NCBI RefSeq assembly: GCF_005845035.1
Contig: NZ_SPFO01000008.1
Span: 1-64,000 of the forward strand
Direction of reading: 5' to 3'
Length of the DNA: 64,000 nt
Origin: Collinsella aerofaciens
Lineage (GTDB): Bacteria > Actinomycetota > Coriobacteriia > Coriobacteriales > Coriobacteriaceae
In this document: in pieces, positions 41,909-50,178 of the stretch
Position numbering within the stretch: the first letter of the stretch is position 1
How the letters are laid out: the number at the start of each line of letters is the position of its first letter
Translations under genes and position numbers: made by a program
Notes under the pieces: model-generated
Told to the model about the DNA's origin: nothing
Databases searched by the model: none
What the model saw: the letters and a program-made list of their open reading frames with translations, nothing else

Positions 41909-44467
41909 TTATTTGCCTTTGGGCTTGCTGGCGTAGAACTTCTTCTTTTTGGACTTGCCGGCAGGGGAAGGTTTGCCGGCAAAGTTGGACTTGCCGTTGC
42001 CGGTCTGCGCGTGCGCGGGCACTGCCGCACGGGGTTTGCGGGCCTCGGGGTTGCGCAGCTCCTCGGTTCGCTCGGCAATCTCCTCGGCGCTAAAGCCGAC
42101 CTCGGCCATGGCGTCCTCGATGGGCAGTCGGCGCACGATGTAGCAGTGGTGCACCTTCTGGTTGCGCGCGAAATCCTCGGGGATGGTCTGTGAGGTGATG
42201 TCCTCCAGCACGACGCCCGCGCGCGCGAGCTTGCGCGTCTCGGGGCGGAAGCCGCGCAGGTTGCAGCTAAAGATGGCATGGCTGCCCTGTGTGAGCAGGC
42301 GCGACACACCGGCCAGCAGTTCAACGTGGTCGCGCTGGACATCCCAGGTGCGACGGCCCATCTTGGACGAGTTGGAGAACGTGGGCGGGTCGACAAAGAT
42401 TAGGTCCCAGCGGTTGCGCGTCTGGCGCTGGTCGCGAATCCAGGCGAGCACATCGTCACGCACAAAATGATGCTGCGGGCCCACAAAGCCGTTCTGGCGC
42501 ATGTTGCGCTCGGCCCAGTCCAGGTAGGTGTTGGAAAGATCGACCGTCACCGTCTCCTCAACGTCGCCGTCGGCCGCATAGCAGGTGGCGGTGCCGGTGT
42601 AGGCAAACAGGTTGAGAAAACGGCGCGCCTGCTTGGCGTGCTCGCGGACCAGGTTGCGGGTGACGCGGTGGTCCAGGAAGATTCCCACGTCCAGGTAGTC
42701 GTCAAAGTTGACGGCAAAGGTGAGACCGCCCTCCTCGATGAGCGGCAGGCGGCGGCGCGCGATGTTGGCACGCTCGCCCGAGCCGCCCTTGCCGGCGCCC
42801 TGCTTGCCGTACTGCGAGCCGCCGCGCGAACGCATGCGGGCCTTGGCGTGCACGTGCTCGGCGGGGACATCCAGGATGCGCGGCGCGATGGCCAAAATGT
42901 CGAGCATGCGGGCCTGGGCAAGCGTGGGGTCGATGGTCTTGGGCGCGGCGTATTCGGCGATGACGAGCCAGCGGCCCGGCGTCTGCGGGCAGCCCTCGTA
43001 CAGGTCGATGGCGGCGGAGTAGTCGGGCAGGTCGGCATCGTAGACGCGGTAGCAGCTCACGCCCTCGCGCTTGGCCCACTTGCGGCGCAGACGGGCATTC
43101 TTGCGCAGGCGGTTGGCGAACTGCTCGGACTCCGGGATGAGCACGGGCAGCGGCTTGCCGTCGCCCAAGTCGAGCGTGGCGGCAGGTTCGGACATGGGGG
43201 TGTTGGCGGCTTCGTCTTCGGCGTCCGCGGTCTGCTCCTCGGTGTTTGCGCTGGTCGCAGCCTCAAACGCTGCGGCGGCGTGGTCGAGCGAGGACCAGAC
43301 TTCGACGGTTGCCTCCTCGTTGTTGGGCATGATGGCGATCGAACGCTCGGGCTCGGCGTGGAGCACGCGGGCCAGCAATCCGTCGCGGGTGAGCGCGGCG
43401 ACCGGTGCCGAAGCGAGCTCGGGCGCGCGGCGCAGCTCACCGATGAGAGTCATGGCGTCGTGCATGAGCGAAAGCGGGGTCTCGGTGGTATCCGCGACGA
43501 TGGCGGCGCCGGCGACGGCGCCCACATGGTCCAGCACGGTGGCAGGCTTAGCGGCGCAAAAATCGACAAAGCGCTTGTAGCCGGCGCACTTGACCATGCG
43601 CTCGGCGGTCTTGCGGGCGGCGGGGTCAACGTCTACGGCCACGATACGCGCCTGGCGCTCGCGGGCTGCGGCCTCGCGCTCGCGCACTTCGGCAACCAGC
43701 TGCTCCCACAGAGCGGCATCGTGCAGCTGCCAGCCCTCAAAGCCCCAGCGCTCGCGAGCAGCACCCGGGGCGCGGTCGGTCAGGATGCTCGCGGCCTCAA
43801 GCAGTAGGCCGCCGCCGGCGCACGAAGCGTCGATCAGCGTGGGCAGGGCCTCGTTTTCGTAATCATCGGCCGTCAGCTCGCGCTCGCACAGTGCAGTCCA
43901 GCCGACCTGCGAAAGTACCAGTGCGGAATAGTCGGGGCGCAGCACGTGCGTGCCCTCGCCGGCACGGGTTGCGGCGGGCGGCAGGCGCTTAAACAGCGGA
44001 TCGCCCGAAAGGTCCAGGCTCATGCTCGCGCGGCGCTGACGCAGCGAAAGCAGCAGGTGCACATCGGGGTCGGCGGCGTCGACGTCGGCGCGACGGCCCG
44101 TGGTTTCGGCCAGACGGTCGCACAGGGCGTCCTTGGCGCGCAGGGCCGAGAAGCGCGTGTTGCGCAGCTGCTCGGTCACGCCACGAGCGGTGATGGCGAT
44201 GGTGGCACCGGGGCGGATGATGCTTTCCCAGGCAATGTCGTACACACTGTCGTACAGCTCGTCGGCATCCTGCGCCTCAAAGCGCGCAAGCACCACAAAC
44301 ACACGGCTTGCCAGGCGCGACCACAGGCATGCGCGATAGCCCTCTTCGAGCTCGCCCTCAAACGTGGCGCGGCCCTTGAGGCGGCGAACATGCGAAAGCC
44401 CGAGCCGTTTAAGCTCGTCGGCGAGTGCGGACTCAAAGCCCTCGGGGCAGCTTGCGTAAAATTCCAT
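41909..44467 (-). CDS. rlmL: RlmKL-type 23S rRNA methyltransferase with degenerate RlmL half
   Basis: An 852-residue protein with the domain order of E. coli RlmKL: THUMP (about 1-160), RlmL-type N2-guanine methyltransferase (about 165-400), linker, RlmK-type N7-guanine methyltransferase (about 455-790) and a basic tail (GKSKKKKFYASKPKGK). The RlmK half looks active: FLNLFAYTGTATCYAADGDV and LIFVDPPTFSNSSKMG. In the RlmL half the SAM motif (CGSGT) reads CAGGG at 216-220 and the catalytic NPPYG reads DTTET at 326-330, though the flanking DRAPG...RWGFEGW is well kept. The start ATG at 44467 has GAGAGG before it. Confidence 0.88.
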   Translation of the reverse strand: MEFYASCPEGFESALADELKRLGLSHVRRLKGRATFEGELEEGYRACLWSRLASRVFVVLARFEAQDADELYDSVYDIAWESIIRPGATIAITARGVTEQLRNTRFSALRAKDALCDRLAETTGRRADVDAADPDVHLLLSLRQRRASMSLDLSGDPLFKRLPPAATRAGEGTHVLRPDYSALVLSQVGWTALCERELTADDYENEALPTLIDASCAGGGLLLEAASILTDRAPGAARERWGFEGWQLHDAALWEQLVAEVREREAAARERQARIVAVDVDPAARKTAERMVKCAGYKRFVDFCAAKPATVLDHVGAVAGAAIVADTTETPLSLMHDAMTLIGELRRAPELASAPVAALTRDGLLARVLHAEPERSIAIMPNNEEATVEVWSSLDHAAAAFEAATSANTEEQTADAEDEAANTPMSEPAATLDLGDGKPLPVLIPESEQFANRLRKNARLRRKWAKREGVSCYRVYDADLPDYSAAIDLYEGCPQTPGRWLVIAEYAAPKTIDPTLAQARMLDILAIAPRILDVPAEHVHAKARMRSRGGSQYGKQGAGKGGSGERANIARRRLPLIEEGGLTFAVNFDDYLDVGIFLDHRVTRNLVREHAKQARRFLNLFAYTGTATCYAADGDVEETVTVDLSNTYLDWAERNMRQNGFVGPQHHFVRDDVLAWIRDQRQTRNRWDLIFVDPPTFSNSSKMGRRTWDVQRDHVELLAGVSRLLTQGSHAIFSCNLRGFRPETRKLARAGVVLEDITSQTIPEDFARNQKVHHCYIVRRLPIEDAMAEVGFSAEEIAERTEELRNPEARKPRAAVPAHAQTGNGKSNFAGKPSPAGKSKKKKFYASKPKGK

Positions 44468-44542
44468 GGGTGACCTCTCTGGTTGCGTCGCTCCATTATA
44501 TGATGGATGCTTCGTTTGCTCTTGTCCTCGAAAGGAACTCAT

Positions 44543-45370
44543 ATGATCGATGCGTGCCCCGATTCCGCTGTGCTGTTTTTTGACGTGGATGGCACGCTGA
44601 CGTCGTTCGATCCCGATAACCTGACTGACAAGGATCTCACGGCAATTCGCCCTTCGCGTGCGGTGATTGATTCGTTTCACAAGCTGCGCGATGCGGGCCA
44701 CAAGGCGTTTATCTGCACGGGTCGCCCTTTGTGGCTCATCGCTGACGGCCTGCGCGCACTGGACCCTGAAGGCATCGTCGCCATGGGCGGGGCCACGCTC
44801 GAGATCGAGGGTCGTGTGGTGCACGAAGATTGCATTGACGAGGACGTAGTTGGGGAGCTCGCACGTCGCATGGCAGCTGCCGGCGCCGAGGGTATGTTCG
44901 AGACCAATGTCACGACTTTTGCGTTGGAGCCTGCGGGCGTTGAGCAGTCGTATTTGACTGGCGCCCCCGTGGTGCACGATGCCGATCAGATGTGCATCGA
45001 TGGCCGCCTGCGCGTGGGCAAGGTGTGCTTGTTTGCGCAGGATCTGGCACGCATTGCCAATGACGACGGTTTTATCGATCGAAACTTTGAACTGTGCAAC
45101 ACCGGTGGCAAGAATCGCGAGCTGACCCCCAAGGGCATCAATAAGGGCGTGGGCGTGGCCCGCGCGCTGGAATACCTGGGTCGCGCGGGCAATGCGCGCA
45201 CCTTTGGCTTTGGCGATTCGGGCAACGACCTGGGTATGCTCGCCGCCGTGGAGACGGCTGTGGCCATGGGCAATGCCATGCCCGAGGTTAAGGCCGTCGC
45301 CGACTACGTGACCGACGACGTCGAGCACGACGGCACCGTCACGGCTATGAAGCATTTCGGTTTGATTTAA
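44543..45370 (+). CDS. HAD-superfamily phosphatase, Cof type
   Basis: A 275-residue hydrolase. Motif I is FFDVDGTLTSFD with the nucleophile Asp; motif II lies at FICTGRP; motif IV is FGFGDSGNDLGMLAAV followed by AMGNAMPEVKAVADYVTDDVEHDG, as in Cof/YbiV sugar-phosphate or FMN phosphatases. The cap lies between motifs II and III. ATG at 44543 follows AAAGGAA. Single-gene unit, divergent from the methyltransferase. The true substrate cannot be told. Confidence 0.88.
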   Translation: MIDACPDSAVLFFDVDGTLTSFDPDNLTDKDLTAIRPSRAVIDSFHKLRDAGHKAFICTGRPLWLIADGLRALDPEGIVAMGGATLEIEGRVVHEDCIDEDVVGELARRMAAAGAEGMFETNVTTFALEPAGVEQSYLTGAPVVHDADQMCIDGRLRVGKVCLFAQDLARIANDDGFIDRNFELCNTGGKNRELTPKGINKGVGVARALEYLGRAGNARTFGFGDSGNDLGMLAAVETAVAMGNAMPEVKAVADYVTDDVEHDGTVTAMKHFGLI

Positions 45371-45465
45371 GTGAGCCATCCGGCTACCGTTCGCCCGCGT
45401 CGGGCGGCTCGGCCTGGCCCACACTGCAAAATCGTTTTGCCGCTGGAGGGGTGTGCTCAAAAACG

Positions 45466-45543
45466 CTAAAGTGTTTATACCGTTCACCGACAAGGTAAAA
45501 ATCCGCAGCTCACGCCTTGATAAACGTAGGTAAAGTGTTTACC
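45466..45543. promoter_or_regulatory. Repeated TAAAGTGTTTA motif before the transaldolase gene
   Basis: GGTAAAGTGTTTACC at 45529-45543 is a palindrome with perfect 6-bp arms (GGTAAA/TTTACC); CTAAAGTGTTTAT at 45466-45478 is a second version. A related GGTAAAGGTCTTTATC lies just behind the gene. Probable operator sites of an unknown regulator. Confidence 0.4.
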
Positions 45544-45581
45544 AGCTCAATGGCCTTATGCAAGCGAAAGGAATCAGGCAG

Positions 45582-46286
45582 ATGGCAATCAAGGTGTTCG
45601 CTGACGGCGCAAATCTCGAGGGCATGCTCGACATGTACGAGAACGGCAACGTTCAGGGTTTCACGACCAACCCGTCCCTTATGAAGAAGGGCGGCGTGAC
45701 GGATTACCGCGCGTTTGCCAAGGAGGTTCTGGCCCACATCACCGATGTATCCGTCTCGTTTGAGGTCTTTGCCGACGACGTCGAGACCATGGAGGTCGAG
45801 GCCCGCGAGATCGCTACCTGGGCCGAGAACGTCTACGTCAAGATTCCGTGCGTGACCACCAAGGGCGAGTCCACCGCCGAGCTGGTCCGCAAGCTTTCCG
45901 CCGACGGCATCAAGGTCAACGTCACCACCATCTTTACGCCTACGCAGGTCGATGAGATGGTCGAGGCCGTTGACGCCGAGACGCCGTCCATCATCTCGCT
46001 CTTTGCCGGCCGCATCGCCGACACCGGCGTCGACCCCATTCCGTTTATGACGGAGTCGGTTAAGAAGGCCGCCGCCAAGCCCAACTGTGAGGTCCTGTGG
46101 GCGTCCACGCGCGAGCTCATCAACATTTACCAGGCCGAGGCCTGCGGTTGCCAGATCATTACGGTGCCCAACAGCATCCTGGCCAAGCGGAAGAACATCG
46201 GTCGCGACCCGTACGAGGTCTCGCTCGACACCGTCCGCGGCTTTGCCAAGGATATCGCCTCGCTCGGCTTTCATATTCTGCCGTAA
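45582..46286 (+). CDS. Transaldolase family enzyme (short TalC/FSA type)
   Basis: A 234-residue TIM-barrel enzyme of the short transaldolase/fructose-6-phosphate aldolase family. VQGFTTNPSLMKKGG carries the family N-terminal motif; the Schiff-base Lys lies in VYVKIPCVTTKG (Lys87); NVTTIFTPTQV and SLFAGRIADTGVDP are further motifs. It belongs to the pentose phosphate pathway or related aldol chemistry; transaldolase and FSA activities cannot be separated here. ATG at 45582 follows GAAAGGA. Right after the stop begins an inverted repeat (46287). Confidence 0.9.
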   Translation: MAIKVFADGANLEGMLDMYENGNVQGFTTNPSLMKKGGVTDYRAFAKEVLAHITDVSVSFEVFADDVETMEVEAREIATWAENVYVKIPCVTTKGESTAELVRKLSADGIKVNVTTIFTPTQVDEMVEAVDAETPSIISLFAGRIADTGVDPIPFMTESVKKAAAKPNCEVLWASTRELINIYQAEACGCQIITVPNSILAKRKNIGRDPYEVSLDTVRGFAKDIASLGFHILP

Positions 46287-46502
46287 GCAAGGGTACCCCC
46301 TGTAGCGACGTGCAAAATCGCGAGTATTCAGCAAGGTAAAGGTCTTTATCAGTTAACCGAAGCATGGAACGGCCCCCGTTCTGGCTCTAATGTCGCTAAA
46401 ACGGGGGCTGTTTTTGACGTTATTGTCTCTGTGGGGCGTTCGGAACGGCGGAAATTGCAGAATACTCGCGATTTTGCACGTCGCTGCAGGGGGTACCTTT
46501 GC
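46287..46502. repeat. Noncoding element with 43-bp inverted ends (family A/B)
   Basis: Arms at 46287-46329 and 46460-46502 pair at 41 of 43 positions and share CGACGTGCA...GCGAGTATTC with the element at 12884. Inside, a terminator (46368-46380/46400-46412, AACGGCCCCCGTT, then TTTTT) likely ends the transaldolase gene. It fills nearly all the gap to the convergent tex gene. Confidence 0.75.
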
Positions 46503-46511
46503 TTTGGCGGT

Positions 46512-48659
46512 TTACTTGCCCTGCACCATGGTGAGGGAGATCTTCTTGCGGTCGCGATCGACCTTTTCAATCCACACCTTGACCGTGTCACCGACGCGCA
46601 CCACGTCGCTCGGGTGCTTGACAAAGCGGTTGGCCAGTTTGGAGATGTGCACGAGGCCGTCCTGGTGCACGCCCACGTCGACGAACGCGCCAAAGTCGAC
46701 GACGTTGCGCACCGTGCCCTTGAGTTCCATGCCGGGCTCCAGGTCATCGATGGAAAGTGCTGAGCGGCTAAAGACCACCTCGGGCGCGTCGTCGCGCGGG
46801 TCGCGACCGGGCTTCTTGAGCTCGTTGACAATGTCGATGAGCGTCAGGGTACCGCAGTCTAGGTCGCTGGCCAGCGCCGAGATGCTGCCCAGACGGCGCT
46901 CGATGTCGGGCACGCCGCCGCGGCTGAGCTCGCTTGCCGCAACGCCGGCGCGCTCCAGGACGGCCGTTGCCACCTCGTAGCTCTCGGGGTGGACGCTTGT
47001 CGCGTCGAGCGGGTTCTTGCCACCGCTGATGCGCAGGAAGCCCGCGGCGTTGAGATATGCCTTGGGTCCCAGTTTGGGGACCTTCTTAAGCTGGCGGCGA
47101 TCGGTAAAGGCACCGTTTTCCTCGCGGTAGGCCACGATATTCTTGGCCACGCTCGGCGTGATGCCCGATACGTATCCCAGCAGGCTCGCGCTTGCGGTGT
47201 TGACGTCGACGCCCACGCGGTTGACGACGTCCTCCACCACGTGGCCCAGGGTGCGCGAAAGCTCGGCCTGGTCAAGGTCGTGCTGGTACTGGCCAACGCC
47301 GATGGACTGGGGCGGAATCTTGACGAGCTCTGCCAGCGGGTCTTGCAGGCGGCGGCCCAGGCTCATGGCGCCGCGCACGGTGACGTCCAGGTCGGGGTAT
47401 TCCTGACTGGCGAGCTCGGAGGCGGAGTATACCGATGCGCCGGCCTCGTTGACGATGGTGTATCGCAGTCCAGGCGCCTGCTCGGCGATGAATTCGGAGA
47501 CGACTTCCTCGGTCTCACGGCTAGCGGTGCCGTTGCCAATGACGATGGTGTTGACGCCGTCCTTCTTGACGAGGCGGGCGAGCTCGTGCTTGGTGCCGGC
47601 GACGTCGTGGCGCGGCTTGGTGGGATAGACCACGCCGTGGTCGAGCAGCTTGCCGGTCTCGTCCATGACGGCGACCTTGCAGCCGGTGCGGTAGCCCGGA
47701 TCGAGCGCGAGCACGCGGGCGCCGCGCACGGGGCGTGCCGAGAGCAGGCCCTCGAGATTCTTGGCAAAGACGTTGATGGCCTCGGTCTGGGCGCGAACGG
47801 TGAGTTTGGCGCGGGCCTCGCGCTCCAGCGAGGGGGCCATGAGGCGCTTGTAGCCGTCGGCGATGGCGGCATCGAAGACGGGCGCGAATACGCCCTGGCG
47901 TCGGGGCCAACGGCTGCCGAGGCGTGCCGTGGCGGCGGCGCCGTCGACGTTCACGCGCACGCGGAGCTTGCCCTCGCGCTCGCCGCGGTCGATAGCCAGC
48001 ACGCGGTGGTTGGGTATACGGCGCAGCGGCTCGTCAAAGTTGTAGTAGGGCTCGTAGGGGGTCTTCTCGGCGGGGTCTGTGGCTTCGACGACGATATCGG
48101 CGGTGTTCTGCGTAAAGGCGCGCAGGTCGGCGACGTTCTCGGGGTCCTCGGCCACCGTCTCGGCCACGATGTCCGCCGCCCCGGCGAGCGCCTTTTCGGG
48201 CGTGTTGAAGCCGGCGTCCTCGTTGACGTAGGCCGCGGCGGCATCGAGCGCGCTGCCCTTGGCCGAGGCCTGCATGATGATCATGTTGGCAAGCGGCTCC
48301 AGGCCGGCCTCGCGGGCCTTCTGCGCGCGGGTCATACGCTTTTTGCGGTAGGGCTTGTAGAGGTCCTCGACACGCTGGAGCTGCGTGGCCTCGCGAATTT
48401 GCTGCTCAAGCTCTGGCGTGAGTTTGCCCTGGGCGTCGATGAGCAGAATGACGTCCTCTTTGCGCTGCTCAAGATTGCGCAGGTAAGACAGACGCTCGTC
48501 GAGTGCGCGCAGGGCGACGTCGTCCATGCCGCCCGTGGCTTCCTTGCGGTAGCGCGAGATAAAGGGGATGGTGTTGCCCTCGTCGATGAGTTTGACGGCC
48601 GCCTCGATGTTGGCGGCCTTAAGGTTGAGCTCGCGGGCGAGCTGGGCGATAAGATCCAT
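46512..48659 (-). CDS. tex: Tex-family RNA-binding transcription accessory protein
   Basis: A 715-residue nucleic-acid binding protein. The N terminus (NIPFISRYRKEATGGMDDVALR-like, 48520-48600) is the Tex signature. YqgF/RNase H-like core: VLALDPGYRTGCKVAVMD. HhH region: GISPSVAKNIVAYREENGAFTDRRQLKKVPKLG-type (here SGITPSVAKNIV). The C terminus is an S1 domain (LKGTVRNVVDFGAFVDVGV, DRDRKKISLTM). Tex proteins act at the RNA polymerase or ribosome in the cytoplasm. Start ATG at 48659 with AAGGAG before it. Confidence 0.95.
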   Translation of the reverse strand: MDLIAQLARELNLKAANIEAAVKLIDEGNTIPFISRYRKEATGGMDDVALRALDERLSYLRNLEQRKEDVILLIDAQGKLTPELEQQIREATQLQRVEDLYKPYRKKRMTRAQKAREAGLEPLANMIIMQASAKGSALDAAAAYVNEDAGFNTPEKALAGAADIVAETVAEDPENVADLRAFTQNTADIVVEATDPAEKTPYEPYYNFDEPLRRIPNHRVLAIDRGEREGKLRVRVNVDGAAATARLGSRWPRRQGVFAPVFDAAIADGYKRLMAPSLEREARAKLTVRAQTEAINVFAKNLEGLLSARPVRGARVLALDPGYRTGCKVAVMDETGKLLDHGVVYPTKPRHDVAGTKHELARLVKKDGVNTIVIGNGTASRETEEVVSEFIAEQAPGLRYTIVNEAGASVYSASELASQEYPDLDVTVRGAMSLGRRLQDPLAELVKIPPQSIGVGQYQHDLDQAELSRTLGHVVEDVVNRVGVDVNTASASLLGYVSGITPSVAKNIVAYREENGAFTDRRQLKKVPKLGPKAYLNAAGFLRISGGKNPLDATSVHPESYEVATAVLERAGVAASELSRGGVPDIERRLGSISALASDLDCGTLTLIDIVNELKKPGRDPRDDAPEVVFSRSALSIDDLEPGMELKGTVRNVVDFGAFVDVGVHQDGLVHISKLANRFVKHPSDVVRVGDTVKVWIEKVDRDRKKISLTMVQGK

Positions 48660-48743
48660 GGGACTCCTTGCGTTTAAGGTGCGTTTGCAACACAGGGCTA
48701 CCAAGGATACCACCCGTCCCAAAAGGCTGTTTTGGGGCCGCGC

Positions 48744-48899
48744 CACGAAAACGGCCTATCTACTACGTTTTACCCGTAGGGGCTGACCATACCTGGGTTT
48801 TCCGAAAGTCGGCAAGCCGTTTACCTGCGGTTTTTATCTCGCGAAATTCGGCATGCTTGAGGGTGATCGGTTAAACGTAGTAGATAGGCCCATTTCGTG
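48744..48899. repeat. Noncoding element with 31-bp inverted ends (family C)
   Basis: Arms at 48744-48775 and 48869-48899 (core GCCTATCTACTACGTTT) pair at about 27 of 31 positions around a 93-bp interior without a gene. The size and plan resemble elements A and B, but the end sequence is different. With the hairpin at 48966 it occupies most of the 409-bp gap between tex and the dehydrogenase. Confidence 0.7.
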
Positions 48900-48965
48900 A
48901 CGAACGAACCAAGCTGAGGCGCAAAATAGCCTCGCTCCAGAATAATCGTCGGCAAGGTAGCAAAA

Positions 48966-48997
48966 TGCCCCGCGGGCAGGAGGCTGCTCGCGGGGCA
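48966..48997 (-). terminator. Intrinsic terminator
   Basis: TGCCCCGCGGGCAG pairs with CTGCTCGCGGGGCA with one mismatch; on the minus strand the stem is followed by TTTTG. It lies about 70 bp behind the dehydrogenase stop. Confidence 0.8.
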
Positions 48998-49068
48998 AAG
49001 AAGAGGGGCTTGTTGGCGGCGGGCCAAGGCGCTCGGCGGGGAGTTTGCCGCGACCCGCTCTTAAGGCA

Positions 49069-50109
49069 TTACAGCTCGACGAGCTGGCCGGTCTCGGCGG
49101 CCTCCTTGATGGCGTTGAGAAGCGTGAGCGTCTTGACGTTATCGGCGGGGGTCACGACGGGCTCGACCTCGCGGCGGACGACCTTCACAAAGTGCTTGAG
49201 CTGCATCTTGTGCGGCAGCGCCGGGTCCACGGCCGGAATCTCCATCTGCAGCGGCTTGTGCCAGTTGGAGGCGCCGTCGTAGGAGAACTGGTGCAGGCGG
49301 GGCAGCGACAGGGCGCCCTTGGTGCCACCGATAAAGTAGGCGTCGGCGTCGAAGGGACGGTACTGCGGGTCCTCGCGGGCGGTGGCCTCCCAGTTCCAGG
49401 GGCTGGCGGTGGCGTCGGAGATGGTCATGCTTGCGAGCGCGCCATCGGCAAAACGGACGTTGACCACGGCGGAGTCCTCGGTCTCAAAACCGCGGGCGGC
49501 GCTGGACTGCATACCCTGGACGGCAACGGGCTCGCCCAGCAGGTAGCGGAGCAGGTCGACGTCGTGCACCAGGTTGACCAGGATCGGGCCGGCACCCTTC
49601 TTGCGGCGCCACTCGACATCGAAATACTCGTCATTCTTATAGATCATGTAGTGGAAGCTCGACACGGTGAACTTGCCCAGCTCGCCGGACTCGATGATCT
49701 CCTTGGCCTTGTTGACGAAGGGGTTGTGGCGACGGTGCTGGCCCACGAGTACGGGCACGCCGGCGGTCTCGGCCTCGGCGGCGAAGGCCTGGGCATCTTC
49801 CAGGTCGTTGGAGATCGGCTTTTCGACCAGCGGAACGATGTTGCGCTTTACGGCCTCGCGGGCAACGCCCAGGTGCAGGTCGTTGGGGGTGGCGATAATG
49901 ACGGCCTCGGGCTTGACCTCGTCCATCATCTGGGCGGGATCGGTGTAAAACGGCACGCCGGCGGCCTCGGCCGTGGCGCGGGCGCCCTCAAAGGCGTCGG
50001 CGATGGCGACGAGCTCGGCCTCGGGCTCTTCGGTGACAAAGCGGATGTGGTTGCGGCCCATGGCGCCGGCGCCGATAACGGCAATGCGGACGGGGTTGAG
50101 CTCAGACAT
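49069..50109 (-). CDS. Gfo/Idh/MocA-family NAD(P)-dependent dehydrogenase
   Basis: A 346-residue oxidoreductase. The Rossmann motif IAVIGAGAMGRNH (about 9-21) and the family EKP motif (PLVEKPISN) with the catalytic Lys are clear; the C-terminal beta-sheet domain has FYDVEWRRKKG-like FDVEWRRKKGAGPILVNLVHDVDLL (positions 49550-49625) with the conserved His-Asp. The substrate is probably a polyol or sugar derivative such as myo-inositol, but is not determined. Together with the MFS carrier and the SDR it forms a same-strand cluster divergent from a LysR regulator. Confidence 0.9.
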   Translation of the reverse strand: MSELNPVRIAVIGAGAMGRNHIRFVTEEPEAELVAIADAFEGARATAEAAGVPFYTDPAQMMDEVKPEAVIIATPNDLHLGVAREAVKRNIVPLVEKPISNDLEDAQAFAAEAETAGVPVLVGQHRRHNPFVNKAKEIIESGELGKFTVSSFHYMIYKNDEYFDVEWRRKKGAGPILVNLVHDVDLLRYLLGEPVAVQGMQSSAARGFETEDSAVVNVRFADGALASMTISDATASPWNWEATAREDPQYRPFDADAYFIGGTKGALSLPRLHQFSYDGASNWHKPLQMEIPAVDPALPHKMQLKHFVKVVRREVEPVVTPADNVKTLTLLNAIKEAAETGQLVEL

Positions 50110-50139
50110 TTCGACTCCTTAATACTGGTGACCGGTGGA

Positions 50140-50170
50140 ATGCGACAAAGGGGCTGTCCCTTTGTCGCAT
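50140..50170. repeat. Dispersed hairpin with ATGCGACAAAGG arms
   Basis: ATGCGACAAAGGGG and its partner CCCTTTGTCGCAT pair around a CTGT loop. The core is that of the copies at 36920 and 62887, but GTGACAA/TTGTCAC is replaced by GCGACAA/TTGTCGC, a compensated change. It lies between the MFS and dehydrogenase genes. Confidence 0.85.
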
Positions 50171-50178
50171 CGGTAAAA

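Noticed and set aside
44468..45493. N-terminal extension of the RlmKL protein
   Set aside because: The open frame runs upstream but is antisense to the HAD phosphatase gene; ATG at 44467 with a ribosome site gives the THUMP start.
48660..49068. A gene in the 409-bp gap after tex
   Set aside because: Open frames there are short and fall on inverted repeats; the gap is explained by element C and a terminator.
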